60,958 nucleotides of DNA from NCBI RefSeq assembly GCF_012726265.1, contig NZ_JAASAG010000020.1, positions 1 to 60,958 of the forward strand, given 5' to 3'. Positions 47,177 through 55,300 of the stretch are shown here, one piece after another (the first letter of the stretch is position 1; the number at the start of each line of letters is the position of its first letter). A model generated the notes under the pieces. The model saw only the letters and a program-made list of their open reading frames with translations. It did not search any database and had not been told where the DNA came from. The position numbers were made by a program, and so were the translations under genes. This stretch comes from Streptomyces sp. HNM0575 (GTDB taxonomy: Bacteria; Actinomycetota; Actinomycetes; Streptomycetales; Streptomycetaceae).

Positions 47177-49132
47177 GTGTCCGACTCGGTCGATGTCCCC
47201 GCGGCGGCTGAAGCCGTGCTCGACGTTCCCGTACTGATCGCCGGAGGGGGCTGCTCGGGGCTGACGGCGTCGATGCTGCTGTCCGGACTGGGTGTGGAGA
47301 CGTGGCTGGCCTGTGCGGCGGAGAGCACCTCGGTGCTGCCGAAGGCCCACGTCCTCAGCCAGCGCACCATGGAGATCTTCCGTGACCTGGCGCTGACGGA
47401 GAGCGTGTACGAGCAGGGCACGCCCCCGGAGAACATGTCCCACGCGGGCTGGTACGCGGGACTGTCCGGCGACCGCGAGGAGTACGGGCGCCGCTGCGGC
47501 CTCGTCGAGGCGTGGGGCGCGGGCGGGGAGAACCCGGCGTGGCCGGCTGCCAGCGCGTGCCGGCCCGCGAACCTTCCGCAGATCCGGCTGGAGCCGCTGT
47601 TGCGGCAGCGCGCCGAGGAACTCGCCCCGGGGCGCGTCCACTTCTCCCACGAGGTGACGGAGTTCGAGCAGGACGCGGACGGTGTGACCACCACGGTCAT
47701 GGACCACGTCGCCGGGGTGCCCTACCGGGTGCGCAGCCGCTACCTCCTGGCCTGCGACGGCGGACGGCTCATCGGCCCGTCCCTGGACGTCGGCATGGAG
47801 GGCGCCGACGATCTCGCCCGCATGGTCTCCATCCACCTCTCCGCCGACCTGTCGGAGCTGGTGCACGACGACGAAGTCCTCGTGCGCTGGCTGTGGTTGC
47901 CGGAGTCGGGTGTCGGCGTCTCGCTGGTGCCGATGGGGCCGGAGCGCTGGGGACGCCACTCCGAGGAGTGGGTCATCCACCTCAACGACTCGGACGACGC
48001 CACCGCCCGGCTGGACGACGAGGCGATAATCGGGGAGCTGCGCGCCCAACTGGGGCTCACCGAGCACGAGTTGAACATCCACCGGATCACCCGGTGGCGT
48101 CTGGAGGGCGTGGTCGCCGAACGCTACCGCGTGGGGCGGGTCTTCCTGCTCGGCGACGCCGCGCACCGGCATCCGCCGACGGGCGGCTTCGGCCTCAACT
48201 CCGGGGTGCAGGACGCCCACAACCTCGCCTGGAAGATCGCCGCGGTGCTGCGCGGGCAGGCCGGTGAAGCGCTCCTGGACAGCTACGAGGACGAGCGCAA
48301 GCGCATCGCCGCTCGCAACGTCCAGCACGCCGTGAACAACGCCATCAACCACCTTCTGGCCGTGCAGGCCATGGGCATGGGCCCCGGCAGCGACCCGGAC
48401 GCCAACTGGGCGGCGCTGCACCGCCTTTGGGGCGACGACGAGGCGGACGCCGCGTTCCGCGCGCAGGCGCGCCGCGCCATCGCCAGCCAGTCCATGGAGT
48501 TCGACGCGCTCGGCCTGGACTACGGCTACACCTACGAGATCACCTCCGCCGTCGTCGGCGACGGTACGCCGGAGCCCGCCAACCCCGACCCCGTGCGCAT
48601 CTACCAGCCCGGCACCCGCCCGGGTGCGCCCCTGCCGCACGCCTGGCTGGCGGGCGCGGCCGGGGCACGGCTGCCGGTGATGGACCTCGTGCGGCCCGGC
48701 ACGTTCCTGCTGATCGCAGGCGAGGAGGGCGAGGAGTGGGTGTCGGCGGCCGTGAAGGCGGCCGAACTGCTCGGTGTCGCGGTGGAGGCGGTGCGCATCG
48801 GCCATCTCGACGGCGACTTCCTGGACCCTCGCTCGACGTGGGTCGCTCACCGCGGCATCGGTCCGCAGGGCGCCGTGCTGGTCCGCCCCGACCGGTTCGT
48901 GGCCTGGCGTTCGGCGGAGGCGGCGGAGGACGCGGTGGGCGTACTCACCGACGTCCTCTCACGGGTGCTGGGCAGGACGGACGACAGCGGGGCCGGCGGC
49001 CCGGCGAACCCGGATGCCGCGGCGGAGGAGGCTCTGGAAACGGAGGCGGACCCGGACCCGGACCCGGACCCGGAGATGGAGCCGGGGACGGAGACGGACG
49101 GGACGCAACCGGCGTCCGCCGAACGGGAGTAG
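47177..49132 (+). CDS. FAD-dependent aromatic hydroxylase, 651 aa
   Basis: The FAD motif VPVLIAGGGCSGLTASMLL and the later RVFLLGDAAHRHPPTGGFG, DAHNLAWKIAAVLRG are typical of the phenol/2,4-dichlorophenol-type flavin hydroxylases used on aromatic polyketides (TcmG-like). A middle catalytic domain (LNDSDDATARLDDEA) and a C-terminal thioredoxin-like domain (PLPHAWLAGAAGARLPVMDL) follow. The last 40 residues are acidic with a DPDPDPDP run, unusual for the family. GTG 47177 has GAGGAGG upstream. Likely a tailoring hydroxylase of the PKS cluster. Confidence 0.88.
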   Translation: MSDSVDVPAAAEAVLDVPVLIAGGGCSGLTASMLLSGLGVETWLACAAESTSVLPKAHVLSQRTMEIFRDLALTESVYEQGTPPENMSHAGWYAGLSGDREEYGRRCGLVEAWGAGGENPAWPAASACRPANLPQIRLEPLLRQRAEELAPGRVHFSHEVTEFEQDADGVTTTVMDHVAGVPYRVRSRYLLACDGGRLIGPSLDVGMEGADDLARMVSIHLSADLSELVHDDEVLVRWLWLPESGVGVSLVPMGPERWGRHSEEWVIHLNDSDDATARLDDEAIIGELRAQLGLTEHELNIHRITRWRLEGVVAERYRVGRVFLLGDAAHRHPPTGGFGLNSGVQDAHNLAWKIAAVLRGQAGEALLDSYEDERKRIAARNVQHAVNNAINHLLAVQAMGMGPGSDPDANWAALHRLWGDDEADAAFRAQARRAIASQSMEFDALGLDYGYTYEITSAVVGDGTPEPANPDPVRIYQPGTRPGAPLPHAWLAGAAGARLPVMDLVRPGTFLLIAGEEGEEWVSAAVKAAELLGVAVEAVRIGHLDGDFLDPRSTWVAHRGIGPQGAVLVRPDRFVAWRSAEAAEDAVGVLTDVLSRVLGRTDDSGAGGPANPDAAAEEALETEADPDPDPDPEMEPGTETDGTQPASAERE

Positions 49133-49279
49133 AGCGCCGCCCGGGGGACGGGAGTGCGGCGGACCGTCCGGCGGGCCGGAGCGCAGCGGGCACGGGCGGG
49201 CGCGAGAGCCAGTCCGGGCGCGGCGGGCCCGAGCCAGTCGGAGAGCGGAGAGCGGGGCCCGGAGAGGCGCCGCGGGGGG

Positions 49280-51058
49280 TCACATCGGTGGATTGCCGTG
49301 CTTGCGGTCGGGCAGGTCCGCGTGCTTGGTGCGCAGCATCGCCAGCGCGCCGATCAGTGCGGCGCGGGTCTCTCCAGGCTCCACGACGTCGTCCACCAGG
49401 CCCTGTTCGGCCGCGTAGTAGGGGTGCATCAGTTCCTCCTCGTACCGCTTGACGCACTCGGCGCGGGCGGCGGCCGGGTCGGCGGCGGCCTCGATGTCGC
49501 GGCGGAAGACGACGTCGACGGCTCCGCGGGCGCCCATCACGGCGACCTCGTTGGACGGCCAGGCGAAGGTGACGTCGGCGCCGATCGACTGGGAGTCCAT
49601 GACGATGTAGGCGCCGCCGTATGCCTTGCGGAGGATCAGCGAGACCCGCGGAACGGTGGCGTTGCAGTACGCGTACAGCAGCTTGGCGCCGTGCCGGATG
49701 ATGCCGCCGTGCTCCTGGTCGCGGCCGGGCAGGAAGCCCGGCACGTCGACGAGGGTGACCAGCGCGATGTTGAAGGCGTCGCAGGTCTGCACGAAGCGCG
49801 CGGCCTTCTCTGAGGCGTGGATGTCGAGTGAACCGGCCAGCTGGGACGGCTGGTTGGCGACGACGCCGACGACCTCACCGTCGAGCCGCGCCAGGGCGCA
49901 GACGACGTTGGACGCCCACCGTGCGTGCACCTCGAACCAGTCGCCGTCGTCGACGACTTCGGCGATGACGGTACGCATGTCGTAGGCGTGGGCGGGGTCG
50001 GCGGGCACCAGGTCCATCAGCCGTGGCGTGCCGCGGCCGGGGGTGTCCTCGGGCTCCTCGCGGGGCGGCAGTTCGCGGTTGTTGGCCGGCAGCAGGCTCA
50101 GCAGGTGGCGTACGTCGGCGAGGCAGCTCTCCTCGTCGTCGTGGACGAACTGGGCGACGCCGCTGAGGTGTTCGTGGACGCCGGCGCCGCCGAGCTCGTC
50201 GTGCGTGACCTCCTCGCCGGTGAGGGAGCGCACCGCCTCCGGCCCGGTGACGTACATGCGGGAGACGTCGCGGACCATGAAGACGAAGTCGGTGAGGGCC
50301 GGTGCCCAGGCCGCTCCCCCGGCGCACGGGCCGAGGACGACGCTGATCTGCGGGACCATCCCGGAGGAGCGCACGTGGCGGCGGAAGATCCCGCCGTATC
50401 CGGCCAGTGCCGTCGCACCTTCCTGTATGCGGGCGCCGGCCGCGTCGATGAGGGTGACGAGCGGCGATCCCGCCGCCTCGGCCAGGTCCATCACCCGGTG
50501 GATCTTCTCGGCGTGCGCCTGGCCGAGTGAGCCGCCGAAGCAGCGGAAGTCGTGGGCACAGACGAAGACTTGACGGCCTTCGACGGTGCCCTGGCCGGTG
50601 ACGACGCCGTCTGTTCGGGGCCGTCTGTCCTCCATGCCGAAGCCGGTGGCCCGGTGGCGGCGCAGCGGCTGGAGCTCGTGGAAGGAGCCGGGATCCAGCA
50701 GCAGGTCGAGGCGTTCGCGGACGGTCAGCTTGCCGCGGGCGTGCTGGGCGCGGGTGGCGTGGTCGTCCGGCCCGCGCAGTACCTCTTGGCGCAGGTTCCT
50801 CAGGCGGGCGGCCATCCGGCGCGTGCCGCCCGCCCCGTGTGCCGCCGGGTCCGGCTGTTCGCACGGGTCCGGCTGTTCGCGAGGTTCCGGGCCGGGTGCC
50901 CCGTCGCCGGAGGCTCCGTCCGGCGCCGTCATCGGTGGCAGCGGGTCCGGCTCCGCGTCGGGGTGCGGCTCCGGCTGCGCGTCAGGCCGTGGGTCCGGCC
51001 GTTCGCCGGGGCGGCCGTGCGGGGTCCGGGCTCCGCGGACGTCGTCCACTGCGGTCAT
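49280..51058 (-). CDS. Acyl-CoA carboxylase beta chain (carboxyltransferase), 592 aa
   Basis: The carboxyltransferase fold is complete: GKLTVRERLDLLLDPGSF, FGGSLGQAHAEKIHRVMDL, the acyl-CoA-binding GATALAGYGGIF, GGAAWAPALTDF, and in the second half VPGFLPGRDQEHGGIIRHGA and LRKAYGGAYIVM. It transfers carboxyl groups to acetyl- or propionyl-CoA with a separate biotinylated alpha chain, giving malonyl- or methylmalonyl-CoA. The first 85 residues are an unusual Pro/Asp/Glu-rich extension (RPDPRPDAQPEPHPDAEPDP); about 530 aa is usual. It is 30 bases after the P450 on the same strand, so it is in the PKS operon and probably supplies extender units. Confidence 0.92.
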   Translation of the reverse strand: MTAVDDVRGARTPHGRPGERPDPRPDAQPEPHPDAEPDPLPPMTAPDGASGDGAPGPEPREQPDPCEQPDPAAHGAGGTRRMAARLRNLRQEVLRGPDDHATRAQHARGKLTVRERLDLLLDPGSFHELQPLRRHRATGFGMEDRRPRTDGVVTGQGTVEGRQVFVCAHDFRCFGGSLGQAHAEKIHRVMDLAEAAGSPLVTLIDAAGARIQEGATALAGYGGIFRRHVRSSGMVPQISVVLGPCAGGAAWAPALTDFVFMVRDVSRMYVTGPEAVRSLTGEEVTHDELGGAGVHEHLSGVAQFVHDDEESCLADVRHLLSLLPANNRELPPREEPEDTPGRGTPRLMDLVPADPAHAYDMRTVIAEVVDDGDWFEVHARWASNVVCALARLDGEVVGVVANQPSQLAGSLDIHASEKAARFVQTCDAFNIALVTLVDVPGFLPGRDQEHGGIIRHGAKLLYAYCNATVPRVSLILRKAYGGAYIVMDSQSIGADVTFAWPSNEVAVMGARGAVDVVFRRDIEAAADPAAARAECVKRYEEELMHPYYAAEQGLVDDVVEPGETRAALIGALAMLRTKHADLPDRKHGNPPM

Positions 51059-51088
51059 GGTGGTCTCCCTCCGGCGGGCCCCGACGGG

Positions 51089-52324
51089 CTACCAGGTCAT
51101 GGGAAGTTCGGCGAGTCCGCCGGCGAGACGGCCGCCGGGATGCGGCCGCAGCGCCTCCTCCGGGACGGCCAGGCGCAGCCCGGGCAGCCGGTCGAAGAGC
51201 TTCGTGTACGCGGACTGGAGCAGGATCCGCACCAGCGGCGCCCCGGTGCAGTGCCGCATGCCGTGGCCGAAGGTGAAGTGCGGATTCGGCGCACGGCTGA
51301 CGTCGAACTGCTCGGCGTGGTCGAAGACCCGGGGGTCGAAGTTGGCGAGGGAGAAGTCGAGGAGGACGAGGTCGCCGGTGCGGATCGTCTCGCCGCCGAT
51401 CTCGATGTCCTCGCTGGCGTACCGGGGCAGCACGGGGCTGCCCACGGTGGCGCGCAGCACCTCGTCTACGGCGCGGGCCATGACCTCGGAGCTGTCCATC
51501 GCGGCCGTGCGCTGCTCCGGATTGGTGGCGAGCAGCAGCACACCGAAGTCGATGTGGCTGGCGACTCCCGCGAGGCCGGTGAAGAGCAACGTCACGGTGT
51601 GCAGGCCGATTTCCTCGTCGCTGAGCCCGGACTCGACGAAGCGGGAGATGACGTCGTCGGTGGGTTCGCGGCGTTTGCGGGCACCGATGCGTGCCGCGAA
51701 TCCGAAGAGGGCGGCCATCTCGTCGCCTCCGCCGCCGTCGCCGGGACCTTCGGCGGAACCGTCGGCGGGGGCCTCGTCGCCGCTGTCGCCGTCGACTTCG
51801 CCGGCGCCGTCCATGCGGGCGAGCAGCTCTTCGCGGGCGTCGGGCGGTACGCCGATCATGTCGCACAGGGCCTGCTGCGAGTACGGCATGGAGAAGTCGC
51901 CGTGCAGGTCGGCGGGGCGGCCCTTGTCGAGGATGGCGTCGATGCGCTCGTCGGCGATGGCGTCGACCCTGCTGCGGTGGTCCAGCACCTTCCGCGCGGC
52001 GAAACTCTTGGTGTAGAGGACCCTCTTGGCCTCGTGGGACTCCCGCTCGACCTCCGGATCCGCGTCGGTGATGAGCATGTCCAGCATCGGGTTGCGGATG
52101 TAGCGGGGAGCGTTCTCGGGGTCGGCGTGCGTACGGGCCAGACGGTTGTCCTGGAGCAGGGCCTTGACCTCGGCATGCCGGGTGACGATCCATCCCTCGT
52201 CGCCGGCGGGGGTGCGTATCCGGCAGACGGGCGCGGTGGCCTGGAGGCGCAGGCGCAGCGGGGAGAGCGTGAGGATGGCGGGCTGTTCGACTTCCAGCGT
52301 GGGCGGTTGGGTGGCGCGTGTCAT
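51089..52324 (-). CDS. Cytochrome P450, 411 aa
   Basis: The haem-binding loop HFTFGHGMRHCTGAPLVR holds FGxGxRxCxG (Cys ligand) and the K-helix ExxR is EVLR. The I-helix reads LFTGLAGVASHIDF, where the usual Thr of AGxxT is Ser. An insertion of about 35 acidic, Gly-rich residues (GAGEVDGDSGDEAPADGSAE and onwards) lies in the middle. ATG 52324 has AGGAGG upstream and is 34 bases after the PKS stop, so it is in the same operon and probably oxidises the released polyketide. Confidence 0.93.
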   Translation of the reverse strand: MTRATQPPTLEVEQPAILTLSPLRLRLQATAPVCRIRTPAGDEGWIVTRHAEVKALLQDNRLARTHADPENAPRYIRNPMLDMLITDADPEVERESHEAKRVLYTKSFAARKVLDHRSRVDAIADERIDAILDKGRPADLHGDFSMPYSQQALCDMIGVPPDAREELLARMDGAGEVDGDSGDEAPADGSAEGPGDGGGGDEMAALFGFAARIGARKRREPTDDVISRFVESGLSDEEIGLHTVTLLFTGLAGVASHIDFGVLLLATNPEQRTAAMDSSEVMARAVDEVLRATVGSPVLPRYASEDIEIGGETIRTGDLVLLDFSLANFDPRVFDHAEQFDVSRAPNPHFTFGHGMRHCTGAPLVRILLQSAYTKLFDRLPGLRLAVPEEALRPHPGGRLAGGLAELPMTW

Positions 52325-52358
52325 GCGGTGTGGCCTCCTGGCGGGGTGCGGGGTGGTC

Positions 52359-55300
52359 TCACTGACGGTTCGGGGCTCCCGCCGTCACCGTCCCGGCCTC
52401 CGCGAGCGTGCCGAGCCAGTCCTCGATCACCTCGGCGGTCATGGCCGAGTCCTCCTTGACCATGGCCATGTGGTCGGTCGGCACGACGCGTACGTCGTCG
52501 GCGGGCACCGAGAGGGGAGGCGCGGACGACGACGAGGCCGTCTCGAAGTCGGTGCCGGCGACCTCCTTGCCGCAGCGCACGAGCAGTTTGGGCGCGCTGG
52601 GTTCGAGGCCGATGTCGGTCATCTTGATGAACCAGTGGGCCATCGCGGACAGCCGGGCGCTGTTCATGCTCACCGCCGGCGAGTCCATGGTGTTGAAGTA
52701 GTTGGTGGTGACGGCGTCGAAGTCCATGCCCTCGTGGCTGTCGTAGCGGAGGCTGAGGGTGTCGAGCATGACGACGGCTTCGGGCCGCACGTCCCACGCC
52801 TCCTCCAGCACGCCGGCCGCGAAGTAGGCGAGGGTGCCTCCTGAGGAGTGGCCGACGAGCACGAAGGGTTCGCCGTCGCTGGCGTGCAGGATGCTCTCGG
52901 CGACGACGCGTGCGGCGGCCTGGGTGGTGGCGGGAAGCATCTCGCCCTCGGCGAAGCCGACGAGCGGCAGCGCCGACACGTGCCGCTTGCCGCGGAGTTC
53001 GGCGGCCATGCGCGCGTACATGTGCACCCCGGCCGTCGCCCCGGGTGCGCTGATGCAGATCAGCCGGGGGGTGGCGCTGCCCTCGGCGAGGGTGACGGGC
53101 GCGGGCAGCTCCTCCAGCTCCGCCGGGGTCTCGAAGGTGGGACGCAGCGCCGCCACCGTCTTGAGCATGCGCAGCCCCTCCAGGACCTTCCCGGAGCGGA
53201 CGGCTTCGGTGAACAGCCCCTGGAGGGTGTCGCCGTGGGCCGCGGGTGCCGCGGCCTGGCCGCCGGAGGCGGTGCCGGAGCCGCCTCCGGCGCGTTCGGG
53301 CAGTTCGTCCAGGAGCCAACCGGCCAGCCGCGCGGGCGTCTTGGTGTCGAAGACGACGGACGTGGGGGGCCGCACGCCGAGGACTTCGGAGAGCTGGTTG
53401 CGCAGTTCGACGGCGATGAGCGAGTCGAACCCGAGCTCCAGGAAGTCCCGTTCGGGATCGATGGCGTCCGGGTCGGAGTGGCCGAGCAGCACGGCGGAGG
53501 TGTTGACGACCAAGTCCCGCAGCGCTGCCTCCTGTTCGGCGGCGTCCAGGCCGGAGATCCGGTCCAGCATGGTCACGGCCGACTTCTCGGCGGGCGCCGC
53601 ACCGGCACCGCCGTCGGAGATCAGGCCGCGCAGCAGCGGCGGCACGCCCTGGCGGCGCTGCGCCTCGGTGTTGAGGTGCAGCGGCGCCAGTACGGCCTCC
53701 TCGCGGGCGAGCCCGGCGTCGAAGCAGGCCATGCCCTGCCTGGTGGTCAGCGGCGGCATCCCGGAGCGGGCGATGCGCTCCATGGCGGCGCCGCTGAGGG
53801 CGCCCGTCATGCCGCCGGCCTCGGCCCACGGCCCCCAGGCCAGGGACGTCCCGGGGAGGCCCTGGCCGCGGCGGTGCTCGGCGAGGGCGTCCAGGAAGGT
53901 GTTGGCGGCGGCGTAGTTGCCCTGTCCGGCGGCCCCGAGCAGGCCCGCGACCGAGGAGTACAGGACGAACGCGGCGAGGTCGGTGCCGCGGGTGGCGTGG
54001 TGCAGGTTCCAGGCGGCGTCGACCTTGGGGCGCAGCACGTCGGCCAGGCGCTGCGGGGTGAGGGAGGCCACGAGCCCGTCGTCCAGGACGCCCGCCGCGT
54101 GGACCACGGCCGTCAGCGGGTGTTCGGGCTGTACGCCGGCGAGCAGCGCGGTCACCTGTCCCGGGTCGGCGGCGTCGCACGCGGCGAGGGTCACCTGGGC
54201 GCCCGCGGCGGCCAGTTCGTCGCGCAGGTCGTCGGCGCCGGGGGCCTGCGGGCCGCGGCGGGAGGCCAGCAGCAGGTGCTTCACGCCGCGTTCGGCCACG
54301 AGGTGCTTGGCGAGTTCGGCGCCGAGCCCGCCGGTGCCGCCGGTGATCAGCACAGTGCCGTCGGGGTTCCACGGGCGCGGTCCGGCTCCGGCGCCGGTGA
54401 CGGCCGGTTCCGCCAGGCGCACCACGCGTGCCGTCCCGTTCCGTACGAGTACCTGCGGCTCGTCCCGGGACAGCAGTGCGGGAAGCAGAGCGCCGGAGAG
54501 CTCCGCGTCGTCCATGTCGACGAGCAGGAAGCGTCCCGGGTTCTCCGACTGGGCCGAGCGCACCAGGCCGCAGGCCGCCGCGGCGGCGACGTCGGTGACC
54601 TGCTCGCCCGCGGCGGCGAAGGCTCCCCTGGTGACGAAGACGACGCGCGATCCGGCGAACCGCTGCTGTTCCAGGGCCTCCTGGACGAGTGCGAGGGCGC
54701 GGGCGGCCAACGCGTGCGCGGACGCGGGCACTTCACCGTCCCGCTCCCCCACCAGCGGCACGAGGAAGACGTCGGGTGCGGCGCCGCCGTCGACCATGGC
54801 ACCGGCGAGGGTCTCCCCGTAGGAGGTGACGTTCTGGCCGGCGCTGTAGAGCAGGTGGGCGAGGTCGAACTCGTCGGCGCCGATGACTGCCCAACGGGCG
54901 GAGGCCGCAGCGGGGGCGGCCGGAGGTGCCTGCACCCATTCGACGCCGTACATCGTGGGGTCCTCGGCCCAGGGCGGGCGGGGCGCTGCGGGTATGCCGC
55001 CGCCGGCTGGCGTGGGCCAGTAGCGTTCGCGCTGGAAGGGGTACGTGGGCAGGTCCGTCAGGCGGGCGCCGGTGCCGGAGAACCAGGCGGACCAGTCGAC
55101 GCGCACGCCCGCAACGTGCAGGCGCGCCAGGGCCGTTGCGGCGGCGGTCTCCTCCGGCTGGTCCTTGCGCAGCAGCGGGACGACGGTGACGGGCCGGCCG
55201 CTGCCCGCGGCCGTTGCGCTCTCCTTGGGCCGGGCGGCGTCCGCGCCGCTCTCACGGGCGGAGGCGTCCTCCCCCTCGCGATCCCCCTCGCGATCCCCTT